62,764 bases of DNA from Acidobacteriota bacterium. GTDB lineage: Bacteria > Acidobacteriota > Terriglobia > Terriglobales > Acidobacteriaceae. The position numbers were made by a program, and so were the translations under genes. The stretch's first letter is position 1. The number at the start of each line of letters is the position of its first letter. The stretch lies in contig QIAM01000021.1 of the NCBI GenBank assembly GCA_003225555.1, forward strand, positions 1 to 62,764, in the 5' to 3' direction. The notes under the pieces were generated by a model. The model was not told the origin of the DNA and did no database searches. It saw nothing but the letters and a program-made list of their open reading frames with translations. Below are positions 15,878-25,117 of this stretch, one piece after another.

Positions 15878-17971
15878 TTTCCGCTTGCGTGGGCGGCGGC
15901 CCGATTCTTCATCCATGGCTTGAAGCCGGCTCCCCGCCACAGGTCTGCGCTGTCGTACATCTTTCCACCTGTCACTACCAATTCCACATTTCGGGTATTC
16001 CTGATGTCGGCCAGAGGATCGCCGTCGATGACGATCAAGTCGGCGCGTTTGCCAGCTTCGACGGTTCCAGTTTCCTTGTCGAGTCCCATCACGTGTGCAG
16101 GAACGGTGGTCGCTGCCTGGATCGCTTCCATGGGAGTGAAACCCGCTCGTACGTAGAGCTCGATCTCGCGATGCAGGCTGTGGCCGGGAACCGTCTGATC
16201 GGTACCGGCAACAATCGGCACGCCGGCTCGATGCAGCGCACCCACAATTTCCAGGTCCTTCTCGAAAGCCTTCTCTACTGTCTCCGACCGATCCGTCGGA
16301 GGGCCCACGTCCGCCAGTTGTTCGACTAGTTCGGGCGCAACGTCGGCGATTCCCGGCTCGAAGCTTACTGGCGGCTTTGCCGTGGTCGCGGTAAAGAATT
16401 CCATCAGCGCGATGGTCGGATCGATCACCGTGCTGCGGGCCTTGAGAAATGAAATAGCCTTCCGGGCCTCGTCGGAATTGACATCAATATCGAGCACTGC
16501 CTGCAGGCGCGCCGTGCGGTCAGCGTCCGGCGGAAGTGGAGCGTGCATGATCTGAGCTACGTAGTCGATGTGGTTGATCTGGTCCTGTCCTGCCTCAATG
16601 ACCTGAAAAGCATTCAGGCCTTGCGGCACGTGTCCGGTCACGGTCATCCCGAGGCGATGGGCTTCCTCCGCGATGATCTTCACCTCTTCGAGTGTGACCG
16701 AGCTGTAGATCTTCATCTGCTGAAACCCGGCGTCGTGATAGCGGTCGGTCCACATGCGCGCCTGGTCAGGCGTGTCCACGCGTTGTACTCCAAGCGCCAG
16801 CGCACCGGTGCCGTCCACAATGCCCGCTAGCAGAAGTCGTGGCCCCAAGCCACGGCCAGCCGCGATGGCGTCGCGCACCGCCGTGATGAACTCGAATTCG
16901 TTGCCACAATCGCGCACCGTAGTCACGCCCGCAGCTAGATAGATCGGGCCCCACTCCACTTGTTCAAAGTGCGCGTGCATGTCCCACAGTCCCGGAAGGA
17001 TGGTCTTGCCAGGTACGTCCACCACGGTCGAGCGACTTGGAATCTTTACCTTTCCCCTCGGACCTGCCGCAACAATGCGGCCCTTTTTCACCACGACAAC
17101 GGCATCTGGAATCGCCGCGCTGCCCGTGCCGTCAACCAGAGTTGCACCCACCAGGGCCAGAGTTCCCTTGTTGCCGGCAGAAACAGTTCTAGTCTTCGTC
17201 ATTCCAGCAAGCGCTTCCATGCCATCGGTTCCCGCACGACCAACAAAGGTGCCGAGCGCGCTTTCGTATCCTTCGCGGATGGCCTCGAAGTGATCAAACT
17301 CGGCGTCAAGCGTTACCGCCGCCACCAGATTGCGCTTGGAGTCAAACCAGAGCGTTTCACGGCCCCAAATCACCCCCTCGACCAGATAGCGGTCGAGTTT
17401 CTCACTCTTACCGTTTACCGAAAACACATCCTGGCCGCGGGGCTCGACCCTCACCTTGCCTGTGGGCAGCGTCCTCAGCCCGGCTGGAGAACCATGTGTC
17501 GCCCAGAAGCGCACGAGCAGCATTTGCATGGTCGCGGGAGCGTAGCCCGCGATGGTGAAGAACTGGCGCGGCAGATCAGCGTCAGTCCACTTGTCGCGGT
17601 TGCGCAGACTAACTTTTCCATCCTTCACTTCAACCGTCTGATCAATCTCGGACAGGCGCGACGTCTTTCCTTTGATCTCGAAGCTTTGCGGAGTCAGATC
17701 CTTGGCCGCGTGAAAATTAATCGTAAGCGGTACCGCTCCCGCGATCGGTGAATTTGAAGTTGATTGCGACTGCCAGTGAGTCTCCGTCGGCCGTGACCTC
17801 GTATGTTTCTTCACCAATCGGCTGCTCGAACTTATGCAGACTGAACTTGCCCTGCTCGACGACGGGCGCTTTCTGTTCGGTTTGCGCGAAAGAGATTATC
17901 TGACTAGCGATTGCCAGGGCCGGCAACAGAAGAGTCTGAAAGAGTAAATGGAAGGCTTTCGCACGGCGCAT
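15874..17971 (-). pseudogene. Secreted amidohydrolase with a frameshift near its N-terminus
   Basis: From ATG 17971 the frame gives a signal peptide (LLFQTLLLPALAIASQIISFA) and a beta-rich domain up to FKFTDRG. It then runs to a stop at 17717, while the next frame continues AVPLTINFHAAKDLTP to the end at 15874. A single +1 change near 17730-17745 restores about 695 residues. The main part is an imidazolonepropionase/dipeptidase-type amidohydrolase: metal ligands in WDMHAHFEQ, VTGHVPQ, INHIDYV and VAGTDQTVPGHSLHREIE, and a C-terminal TVEAGKRADLIVIDGDP. This could be a mutation or a sequencing error. Confidence 0.75.
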
Positions 17972-18063
17972 GGTTCTGATTCACCTTGAAGACGAAGCTA
18001 GAGGATATTAGCCACGCACAGGACGCGCAAGGAGAGGAAAATTCGGTGGTGTCCTAAATTCAT

Positions 18064-18142
18064 CAACCACAAAGGACACCAAGTCGCACGAAGGTATGAA
18101 TCCTGAGGTTTTCCTTTGTGATCCTTTGTGTCCTTGGTGGTT
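18064..18142. repeat. Family D inverted repeat (CCACAAAGGACACCAAG)
   Basis: ACCACAAAGGACACCAAG on the left is mirrored by CCTTTGTGTCCTTGGTGGTT on the right, with ATCCTTTGTG words between, forming a long imperfect hairpin. It lies between the amidohydrolase and the divergent-side phosphatase gene and is one of at least five copies in the window. Confidence 0.65.
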
Positions 18143-18199
18143 AATCTAGAACGCCACCAAAATCTCAGAAGATGATTGCGACCAGAACCAGCGGAAGAA

Positions 18200-19483
18200 T
18201 CAATTGGTCAGCGCCCGACCGACGAAGACGACACTAGCATCATCGTGCAAACGTGAGCCATTCACGTAGTTGCGGACATCATCGACGATGCTCACCGCGG
18301 AAGCGCCCGGCTTTCCGGCGTGCTCCGCAAGCCGGGTGAGGCCGAACTCTTCATCACGCGAGTCGGCCGCCTCCGTAATTCCGTCACTATAAAAAACCAG
18401 CCGCGAGCCTTGCGACAGACTTATCTGGCACTCGGAATAATCCCCGCAGCTGAGGCCGAGAGGCAGTCCACGCTCTACGTCGAGAAAGCGGACGTCAGCC
18501 CGGTCGATGAGCAACGGATGCAAATGACCGGCATTTGCAAACGTAACTGTGCTGGTGGTCGGATCGAGCACGGCGTACACCAGGGTGACAAACTTGCCTG
18601 CCGGGAAGTCGTCCACGAGGAGATGGTTGAGCTTGGTCAAAACCTCAGCCGGGCTGCAGTTGGCTTCCGCCAGGGACCGCAACATCCCGCGCGTCGCCGA
18701 CATCAGCAGAGCAGCCGCAGTACCTTTGCCTGAAACGTCAGCCAGCACGAGTCCCCAGCGGCCGTCGGGAAATGGAATGAAGTCATACCAGTCGCCACCC
18801 ACTGCGCCGGCGGGAACACTCAGTCCCGAGATCACGAAGCCGGGAACATACGGAGAACTCTTCGGCAACAGCGCCTGCTGAATGGCGCGGGCTTCCTGTG
18901 CCTCGTGGCTCATGGCCTCCCGCAGCGCGCGTTCCGATTGGAAACGGCGAGCATTGTGCACGGCCACGGCAACGTGGTCGCACAACGCCTGAAGAATTCT
19001 CAGTTGCTGGCGCGGGAATGCATCAAGCTCCGGATGCGACGCGGTGAAGACTCCAATCAGCCGTTCTCCGACATGAAGCGGAATCGCCACTTCGGACATC
19101 GTGGCATGCTCACACGCGATGTAGTACTCATCCTTGCGTACGTCGGGCGCGTAACGCATCTGCCCGGTCGAGGCCACGTATCCAACCATGCCCTCAGTCC
19201 CGACTTTCAGGCGCGCGCCTTTGCCATGCACACTGCATCCGTGCACGCCGGCGAGCACCAGCTCTGCGTGCTCCGGGTCGTGCAGGTAGATGTTTGCCTC
19301 GACGCATCCGAAGGAGCGCGCGACGTCGTTCACAATCTTGTCGATAAGGTGGTCAAGGTCGAGGATCGAGCTGATCTTCTGCGCGGCCTTTTGAAGTCGT
19401 TGCAGATCTTCGACCTGGTCGCCGAGCAGGGGACGAGCCACAGCGGAATCGCCGAATGAAGCTGTAGTAGGGAGAGTGGCCAT
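18200..19483 (-). CDS. GAF-SpoIIE (RsbU-type) serine phosphatase
   Basis: This 427-residue protein has a GAF sensor domain (about 35-185, GVHGCSVHGKGARLKVGTEGMVGYV) and a C-terminal PP2C/SpoIIE domain (about 200-425). Metal-binding signatures are VGGDWYDFIPF, LVLADVSGKGTAAALLMS, TFANAGHLHPLLI and LVFYSDGITEA. Such phosphatases activate anti-anti-sigma factors in partner-switching stress systems. No anti-sigma genes are nearby. ATG 19483 is chosen because AGAAGGA lies upstream; an in-frame GTG exists at 19504. Confidence 0.88.
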   Translation of the reverse strand: MATLPTTASFGDSAVARPLLGDQVEDLQRLQKAAQKISSILDLDHLIDKIVNDVARSFGCVEANIYLHDPEHAELVLAGVHGCSVHGKGARLKVGTEGMVGYVASTGQMRYAPDVRKDEYYIACEHATMSEVAIPLHVGERLIGVFTASHPELDAFPRQQLRILQALCDHVAVAVHNARRFQSERALREAMSHEAQEARAIQQALLPKSSPYVPGFVISGLSVPAGAVGGDWYDFIPFPDGRWGLVLADVSGKGTAAALLMSATRGMLRSLAEANCSPAEVLTKLNHLLVDDFPAGKFVTLVYAVLDPTTSTVTFANAGHLHPLLIDRADVRFLDVERGLPLGLSCGDYSECQISLSQGSRLVFYSDGITEAADSRDEEFGLTRLAEHAGKPGASAVSIVDDVRNYVNGSRLHDDASVVFVGRALTN

Positions 19484-19558
19484 ATAGACCAGTCCTTCTG
19501 GCACAGAGTCAGGTTTGCTGAATGACCTTAAACACCTAAGAGATGCGCTGTCGCGACG

Positions 19559-20932
19559 CTAAGATTCTTTCTTTGAGCGCGATGGAGCCTTTTCGGACGT
19601 TGGGGAGCGCAATCGTTTGATCTCCTCTAGGCGCTCACGAATGCGTTTTTCGATGCCTTCGTTGGTCGGCTGGTAGTAAACGCGATCGCGCAGATTGTCC
19701 GGCAGGCATTGCATGTTCGCGACCTTGCCTTCGACCTCGTGCGCGTACTCATACCCCTTGCCGTAACCCAAGCCCTTCATGAGCCCGGTCGGCGCGTTGC
19801 GCAAATGCAGCGGCACGGCTTCGGCGGCGGTCTGCTCAACATCTTGTTGCACGTCGCCGTAGGCGGTGTAAAGGGCATTTGACTTGGGCGCGACTGAAAG
19901 GTAGACGACGGCCTGTGCCAGGGCGAGATTGCCCTCGGGCATGCCGATGAAATCCACGGCATCGCGAGCGGCCATGCACAGGGCAAGGGCGTTGGGATCG
20001 GCGAGCCCGATGTCTTCCACCGCCATGCGCACCACGCGGCGAGCGACGTAAAGAGGGTCTTCGCCGGCTTCGAGCATGCGTCCCAACCAGTACAAAGCAG
20101 CGTCGGGATCGCTGTTGCGCACCGACTTGTGCAGCGCCGAGATCAGGTTGTAGTGCTCTTCGCCGGTCTTGTCGTACAGCAGAACGCGCTTTTGCAGAGC
20201 GTCGTGGACGATCTCGTCAGTGATCTCTGCAGGCTTCTTTCCGGCCTTCTCTTGCGCGAGTGCAGCAGCCACTTCCAGTACGTTGTAGGCACTTCGGGCA
20301 TCGCCGCTCGTGTAGCTAGCGATTTTCTTCAGCACGTCGGCGGAGGCTCGCACCTTCATCGAGCCCAGGCCGCGGTCCGAATCTGTAAGAGCCCGCTTCA
20401 GCAACTCCACAATCTGGTCTTCCGTCAGCGGCTTGAGCACATAGACGCGGCAGCGCGAGAGTAAAGCGGAGTTAATCTCAAACGAAGGATTTTCCGTAGT
20501 CGCGCCGATCAGGCGGATGTTGCCCTTCTCAACGTGCGGCAGGAATGCATCTTGCTGCGCTTTATTGAAACGGTGAATCTCATCAATAAAGACAATGGTC
20601 CGCGTGCCGTACTGGCGCGCTCGCTCCGCATCCGACATAACCTGCTTGATCTCTTTGATCCCGGCAAGCACAGCGGAGAATTCGATGAATTCCGCCTTTG
20701 TCATCTTCGCAATGATCTTCGCTAGGGTTGTCTTGCCCGTCCCGGGCGGCCCCCAGAAGATGAGCGAACCAGTATCGTCGCGTTCGATCTGCGTGCGCAG
20801 CGGCTTGCCGGGATCGATCAGATGTTCCTGCCCGACGTACTCCTCCAGCGTGCGCGGACGCATCCGGTCGGCCATGGGACGAGAGCGGTCGGACGCACTC
20901 TGGGGGCTCGGGATGGGCTGGAAAAGGCTCAC
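19559..20932 (-). CDS. rarA: Replication-associated recombination protein A (AAA+ ATPase)
   Basis: RarA/MgsA is a clamp-loader-like ATPase acting at stalled forks. The 457-residue protein begins VSLFQPIP, has [23 protein letters not shown], Walker [12 protein letters not shown], Walker [11 protein letters not shown], the sensor [10 protein letters not shown], the SRC arginine-finger region, and the C-terminal tetramerisation domain ([22 protein letters not shown]). GTG 20932 matches the family's usual MSLF start. An in-frame extension to 20977 runs into a dispersed repeat and is probably not translated. Confidence 0.93.
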   Translation of the reverse strand: MSLFQPIPSPQSASDRSRPMADRMRPRTLEEYVGQEHLIDPGKPLRTQIERDDTGSLIFWGPPGTGKTTLAKIIAKMTKAEFIEFSAVLAGIKEIKQVMSDAERARQYGTRTIVFIDEIHRFNKAQQDAFLPHVEKGNIRLIGATTENPSFEINSALLSRCRVYVLKPLTEDQIVELLKRALTDSDRGLGSMKVRASADVLKKIASYTSGDARSAYNVLEVAAALAQEKAGKKPAEITDEIVHDALQKRVLLYDKTGEEHYNLISALHKSVRNSDPDAALYWLGRMLEAGEDPLYVARRVVRMAVEDIGLADPNALALCMAARDAVDFIGMPEGNLALAQAVVYLSVAPKSNALYTAYGDVQQDVEQTAAEAVPLHLRNAPTGLMKGLGYGKGYEYAHEVEGKVANMQCLPDNLRDRVYYQPTNEGIEKRIRERLEEIKRLRSPTSEKAPSRSKKES

Positions 20933-20942
20933 AGAATCGATT

Positions 20943-21010
20943 TCACCACGGAGGCACGGAGACGCTGAGAAACCCAAATGAAGTGTTTTCTCCGTGCCTC
21001 CGTGTCTCCA
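20943..21010. repeat. Family D inverted repeat (CACGGAGGCACGGAGA)
   Basis: CACCACGGAGGCACGGAGACGCTGAG faces CTCCGTGCCTCCGTGTCTCC about 20 bp later, forming a near-perfect 16-bp stem. It lies exactly between the rarA start and the methyltransferase stop. Confidence 0.7.
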
Positions 21011-21020
21011 TAGTAATCAG

Positions 21021-21863
21021 TCATTTTCGTTGCCTGGATGCTTCGTACAATACGATGCTTCCCGCCACGCCGGCGTTCAGGGATTCCACCTGCGGCGTGT
21101 GCGGGATTGCAACTGTCTCGTTGACGTTCGCCATCAAGCCACGGGGCAGGCCAGAGCCCTCACTTCCGATGAAGATTGCGAGGGGCCCGGTCAGGTTTGC
21201 CTGATCGAGCGGAGTTCCCTTGTGCGAGGAAGTTGCCACCAAACGCACGTCCTTTGCTCGAAGGCCAGCCAGGACTTTTTCCATAACATCTGTCGACTTA
21301 GCGACCAACAATGGCAGCCGAAACACCGATCCCGCCGAGGCCCGTATCGCTTTTGTATTGAACTGACTGACCGTGCCTTCCCCGAGCACAACGCCGGCGC
21401 TTCCGAACGCCTCCGCCGAGCGAAAAATAGTTCCCAGGTTGCCGGGATCTTGCAGGCCAGCAACAACGACAATCGGCCCGACGTGTACACGCTCCAGAAT
21501 ATCTTCGAGTGACCATTCTTTCAGCCGCACCAGCGCCGCCACGCCTTGCGGCGCTTCGCTGGGGACGACGCTGTCGAACAGCTTGTCCGGCAGCAGTAGA
21601 GTCTCGACGTGCGCTCCAATCTGTGGCAATAGACGTTCCGCGCGGTCCTGCGCCGACTCGCGAAAGAAGACGGCCCGAAACCGCAGCCCGCTGCGAATCG
21701 CTTCTTCGACGATGCGCAAGCCTTCAATCGCGCAGTCGCCCTCCTCGGTGCGCTCCGCGCGCGAAAACGCCCACCGGAGCTGCTTGACCAGCACGTTGTG
21801 GCGGCCTTCGATGCGGCGCAGCCGTTGGCGGGAGCTGGACGCGGATTCTGAGGTCCTGGTCAT
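21021..21863 (-). CDS. TrmH/SpoU-family RNA 2'-O-methyltransferase
   Basis: A 280-residue SPOUT enzyme that uses S-adenosylmethionine to methylate a ribose 2'-OH in rRNA or tRNA. An N-terminal substrate-binding domain (about 20-115) precedes the knotted catalytic domain with all three SpoU motifs: LQDPGNLGTIFRSAEAFG, IFIGSEGSGLP and IPHTPQVESLNAGVAGSIVLYE. It resembles RlmB or the 23S rRNA TsnR-type enzymes; the target cannot be fixed from the sequence. Confidence 0.9.
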   Translation of the reverse strand: MTRTSESASSSRQRLRRIEGRHNVLVKQLRWAFSRAERTEEGDCAIEGLRIVEEAIRSGLRFRAVFFRESAQDRAERLLPQIGAHVETLLLPDKLFDSVVPSEAPQGVAALVRLKEWSLEDILERVHVGPIVVVAGLQDPGNLGTIFRSAEAFGSAGVVLGEGTVSQFNTKAIRASAGSVFRLPLLVAKSTDVMEKVLAGLRAKDVRLVATSSHKGTPLDQANLTGPLAIFIGSEGSGLPRGLMANVNETVAIPHTPQVESLNAGVAGSIVLYEASRQRK

Positions 21864-21995
21864 GTTTTCAACGACCCTGCGTCACCGCATGATACGCTGC
21901 CCAAGCAGCATTGCGGCCTCTGGCCGTATTATGTTAGGTTTCGCCATCGAAAACAGTCCGAATTAGACTGCCTGCATTCATAGGAAGGGAGCGCC

Positions 21996-22643
21996 GTGCG
22001 CGCCGAAATACTGAAAATTAATAGCGAAAGTCCACAGCTGTCGCTGGTGAAATACGCCGCCGATCAGATTCGTGCCGGCGAAGTGCTGGGTATGCCGACG
22101 GACACCTTCTATGGTCTGGCGGCCGATCCCTTTAACTTGCGCGCCGTCGATAAGGTTTACGACATCAAGACCCGCTCCCGGCACAAGCCCTTGTCGCTGC
22201 TGATCGAAAGCGTGGACCAGGCCGAAGAACTCGCGAAGAGCCTGACCGAAGAGTTTTATGCCTTGGCGCGCAAATTCTGGCCCGGCCCACTGACTATCAT
22301 CGTGAAAGCCGGTTCGCGGCTGCCCCTAAAGGTAACGGCCAATACCGGACACGTTGCCCTGCGCGTTCCCAACGCGAAGATCCCACGTGCCGTGGTGGCA
22401 GCAGCCGCGATTCCGATCACGGCAACCTCGGCGAATCTCAGCGGCGCCTCCGAATGCACCACGGCCGAGCAGGTACACGACCAGCTTCATGGCCGCATCA
22501 GCATCATCGTCGACGGAGGCACGTCGCCCCGCGAAGTCGCGTCCACCATCGTTGACCTTACGGACAGGGACTCGCGCTGGCGCATCCTTCGCGAAGGTGC
22601 GATTCCGTCCGAGGAAATCTCCGGTTTCTTTGCCAAAGGATGA
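21996..22643 (+). CDS. tsaC: L-threonylcarbamoyladenylate synthase (YrdC/Sua5 family)
   Basis: TsaC makes threonylcarbamoyl-AMP for the t6A37 modification of ANN-decoding tRNAs. The 215-residue protein covers the YrdC domain: GEVLGMPTDTFYGLAADPFN, KTRSRHKPLSLLI (the KxR..K nucleotide site), FWPGPLTIIVKA, VALRVPNAKIPRA and TSANLSG. It has no Sua5 C-terminal domain. The start is GTG 21996, with GGAAGGGAG upstream. Its last codons overlap the next start (ATGA). Confidence 0.93.
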   Translation: MRAEILKINSESPQLSLVKYAADQIRAGEVLGMPTDTFYGLAADPFNLRAVDKVYDIKTRSRHKPLSLLIESVDQAEELAKSLTEEFYALARKFWPGPLTIIVKAGSRLPLKVTANTGHVALRVPNAKIPRAVVAAAAIPITATSANLSGASECTTAEQVHDQLHGRISIIVDGGTSPREVASTIVDLTDRDSRWRILREGAIPSEEISGFFAKG

Positions 22644-23260
22644 CCGCGGACAGCGCCAACCAGCATCCCCGCGGCCGCTGGTTCCTGCGGCTGACGATGC
22701 TGGCGTCGGGAGCCGTAGTCGCCTTCCTGCTGCTGACCAGCATCCGCATCGTCCACACTGCATCCCTCGAGGAGTTTCGTCCTGCGGACGCCATCGTCGT
22801 CTTCGGCGCCGCCGAGTATGCCGGACATCCGTCCCCCGTGCTGCGGGCCCGCCTCGACCAGGGCTTCGAACTCTTCCGCCGAGGTCTTGCTCCCGTGCTC
22901 ATCACAACCGGGGGCGCCGGAGCCGATACAAAGTTCAGTGAAGGCGGCGTAGGTCGCGACTACCTTATGCACCGTGGCATCCCCGAACGAAGCATCATCG
23001 CAGAAACTCAGGGGCGCGACACGGCTGAATCTGCCGTGCGCGTAGGTGTGATCATGCAAGCGAACGGACTGCACAGTTGTGTAGCGGTGAGCGACGCCTA
23101 CCATGTCTTCCGCATCAGGAAACTGCTGGAGCACGAGGGCATTGGTCCAGTCTACGTCGCGCCGCGCCCGGATTCTCGCCCGCACGGCCTCGTGCAGCGG
23201 ATGATTGCAGTTCTGCGGGAAGCGAGCAGTTACTTGCTGTGGAAGCTAGGAATGACGTAG
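22640..23260 (+). CDS. YdcF/SanA-like DUF218 envelope protein
   Basis: A 206-residue protein with one N-terminal membrane anchor (MLASGAVVAFLLLTSI) and an extracytoplasmic DUF218 domain. Motifs are PADAIVVFGAA, LRARLDQGFELFRRGLAPVLITTGG, EGGVGRDYLMHRGIPERSIIAETQGRDTAE and VAVSDAYHVFRI. E. coli relatives (SanA, ElyC, YdcF) act in envelope integrity and peptidoglycan or lipid-carrier metabolism. Start overlaps the tsaC stop (ATGA), so the pair is translationally coupled. Confidence 0.85.
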   Translation: MTADSANQHPRGRWFLRLTMLASGAVVAFLLLTSIRIVHTASLEEFRPADAIVVFGAAEYAGHPSPVLRARLDQGFELFRRGLAPVLITTGGAGADTKFSEGGVGRDYLMHRGIPERSIIAETQGRDTAESAVRVGVIMQANGLHSCVAVSDAYHVFRIRKLLEHEGIGPVYVAPRPDSRPHGLVQRMIAVLREASSYLLWKLGMT

Positions 23261-23400
23261 AACCGGGCTCCAGGCTTCAGCTTTCGGGCTTTAGCCATGC
23301 CTACCCCGAGAGCACACGAAAGTTGCTACCAACGTTGCCCTCAATGCCTTTATGTGCGTGCCTTGCATCAAAACTCTCTCAGCCCGAAGCCCGGTTCCTC
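23261..23400. repeat. Family E inverted repeat flanked by GGGCTTCGGGCT words
   Basis: GAACCGGGCTCCAGGCTTCAG and TTTCGGGCTTTAGCC on the left mirror AGCCCGAAGCCCGGTTCC on the right; the middle carries a CTTGCATCAAAACTCTC word. A related element lies at 25966-26092. It fills the gap between convergent genes. Confidence 0.5.
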
Positions 23401-23925
23401 CTACCAGCCGTTCCGTACTCTCAGGCTGGTGACGTGCGCCACATGATGCCGTCCATGCCAGGCATAGAGCGCCAAGTTCTTCTCCAAACTAACGACGCCG
23501 AGCTCGGGATGGCGGAACGTCCGCTTCCAGTCTGCGGCCGCCAGCGAACCCAGCAGGCGCATCCAGCGCGTGTGCAGCGCTTCCAACAGCATCAGCGACA
23601 CCTCAATCGGCGTGCTCTGCGAATCAGCAAGCACCGCCCAGCGATCTTCGGCGTAGGGCTTGATGGTCGGTTCTTCTTCGGTGAGCGCCAGCTTAAAGCG
23701 TACATAAGCGTTTAGATGGCTGTCGGGCACATGGTGTACGACCTGTCGGATGGTCCATCCCCCAGGGCGGTAAGGAGTATCCAGTTGCTGCTCAGAGAGT
23801 CCGGTCACCGCAGCTCTAAGGTTGGCCGGGGTCTGCGAGATATCGGTCAGGCACGTCTGCTTCTGATCTTCGGTAAGTGGTCCGGCAAAATGAAACTTGC
23901 CGATGGGATATTGCAGATCGGTCAT
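23401..23925 (-). CDS. DinB-superfamily protein (YfiT/BstA-like)
   Basis: A 174-residue four-helix metal-binding protein. The three His ligands of the DinB/YfiT fold appear in IRQVVHHVPDSHLNAYVRFK and LYAWHGRHHVAHVTSL. YfiT/BstA relatives transfer thiols such as bacillithiol to electrophiles; other members are uncharacterised hydrolases. ATG 23925 is preferred because GGAGG lies 5 nt upstream. Confidence 0.87.
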   Translation of the reverse strand: MTDLQYPIGKFHFAGPLTEDQKQTCLTDISQTPANLRAAVTGLSEQQLDTPYRPGGWTIRQVVHHVPDSHLNAYVRFKLALTEEEPTIKPYAEDRWAVLADSQSTPIEVSLMLLEALHTRWMRLLGSLAAADWKRTFRHPELGVVSLEKNLALYAWHGRHHVAHVTSLRVRNGW

Positions 23926-24035
23926 TCCGTCCTCCACGTGGAGCTTTCCTCAAGATTATCGGTAAGGGAAGGAAGGTTCAAGAAAGCGGCGTCCGGCTCC
24001 GGGTGCGTCGATCACGTACGGATAAACACACAAGG

Positions 24036-24064
24036 TTGACTTGGTCTGTCCCCATCTGTACTAT
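24036..24064 (+). promoter_or_regulatory. Promoter of the DUF1778-GNAT toxin-antitoxin operon
   Basis: TTGACT (24036-24041) and TACTAT (24059-24064) are separated by 17 bp. The ATG follows 30 bp after the -10 element. No clear operator palindrome was recognised. Confidence 0.6.
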
Positions 24065-24093
24065 TTGAATGTGTACGTTTGGGGACTGCTGCC

Positions 24094-24372
24094 ATGCCGA
24101 GAATAGCGGTTGAAGATAACAGCCGGATGTCCCTGCGAATTCGGGCCGAAGAAAAAGCGCTGCTCTTGCGTGCGGTGGCCCTGAAGCACACTGACTTGAC
24201 GGACTTTGTGCTTCATCACGCCTTACGTGCCGCGAAGGCTGTAATTGAGCAAGCGGATCATGTGCAACTCTCGGAGAGGGATAGCTTGAGGGTCCTCGAT
24301 CTGTTGGAGAATCCGCCGCCACCGAACTCAAAACTGATGGCGTCGGCCCGGGCATTGCCAAAGCGGCAATAA
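24094..24372 (+). CDS. DUF1778-family (TacA-type) antitoxin
   Basis: A 92-residue protein with an N-terminal ribbon-helix-helix (SRMSLRIRAEEKALLLRAVALKHTDLTDFVLHHA) and a helical tail with RDSLRVLDLLENPPPP, the typical DUF1778 end that blocks the acetyltransferase. Such antitoxins pair with GNAT toxins (TacT, AtaT) and repress their operon. The stop TAA overlaps the toxin ATG (TAATG). Confidence 0.88.
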   Translation: MPRIAVEDNSRMSLRIRAEEKALLLRAVALKHTDLTDFVLHHALRAAKAVIEQADHVQLSERDSLRVLDLLENPPPPNSKLMASARALPKRQ

Positions 24373-24896
24373 TGTGGAGGGCATGGCACGAAGAGCCGAT
24401 CAGAAGGAAACACGATCGGGAAGCCCTCGACTGTGGCGACGAAGCGCTGAATGAATTCTTGCGCCGTTACGCCCGCAAGAGCCACGAGCGGGGCGGCGCG
24501 AAAACTTTCCTTGCGATTGACGATGCTGGCGACAAAACTATTGTCGGCTTCTACAGTCTAAGCCCCGCATCCGTTGACTACATCCGCACGCCGGAGATCA
24601 TAAGGCGCGGGCTTGCGCGTTATGACGTGCCGGGCTTCCGTCTGGCGCGCTTGGCGGTGGATCGCAGATGGCAGGGTCGAGGAATTGGCGGACAGCTTTT
24701 GCTCGCGGCTGGCAGACGTTGCCTGTGGGCCGCGTCCCAGGTGGGCGGCGTCGTGCTTGTGATCGACGCCAAAAATGAAAGGGTGGCAGAATGGTATGCC
24801 GGCTATGGCGCTGTGCCGCTGCTGGATGCGCCGTTAACTCTGCTACTTCCGCTCGCGACGGTCGAGGCCGCGCTTAGGAAAGCGGGGAAGTGCTGA
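24372..24896 (+). CDS. GNAT acetyltransferase toxin (TacT/AtaT-like)
   Basis: This 174-residue GNAT protein begins like TacT toxins (FDCGDEALNEFLRRYA-type segment: LDCGDEALNEFLRRYARKSHERGGAKTF) and has the acetyl-CoA loop RRWQGRGIGGQLL (Q/RxxGxG/A) and a C-terminal Tyr in EWYAGYGAVPL. These toxins acetylate the amino group of aminoacyl-tRNAs and stop translation. The partner antitoxin lies directly upstream and overlaps by 1 bp. Confidence 0.87.
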   Translation: MWRAWHEEPIRRKHDREALDCGDEALNEFLRRYARKSHERGGAKTFLAIDDAGDKTIVGFYSLSPASVDYIRTPEIIRRGLARYDVPGFRLARLAVDRRWQGRGIGGQLLLAAGRRCLWAASQVGGVVLVIDAKNERVAEWYAGYGAVPLLDAPLTLLLPLATVEAALRKAGKC

Positions 24897-25117
24897 GGCT
24901 CTTCTGCGGAAATCTGGAATCCGCTTAGTTAACTACAACCCCTAGAGCTTCCACGCGACCGACCACATTGCCTGCGGCTTCGATTTTGGATTCCCCATGC
25001 CTTCGGTTTTGTGCATCAAAACCATGTTCTAGGCTAAACTCTCTGTGCTGTTGGGTTTACCTTCACGATGTCGAAGCCGTCCAATTTTCCAAGGCTTCAA
25101 AAGCTTCGCGAGGAACT

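Noticed and set aside
16960..17751. A 263-codon plus-strand frame
   Set aside because: It is antisense to the amidohydrolase, whose motifs are clear on the other strand.
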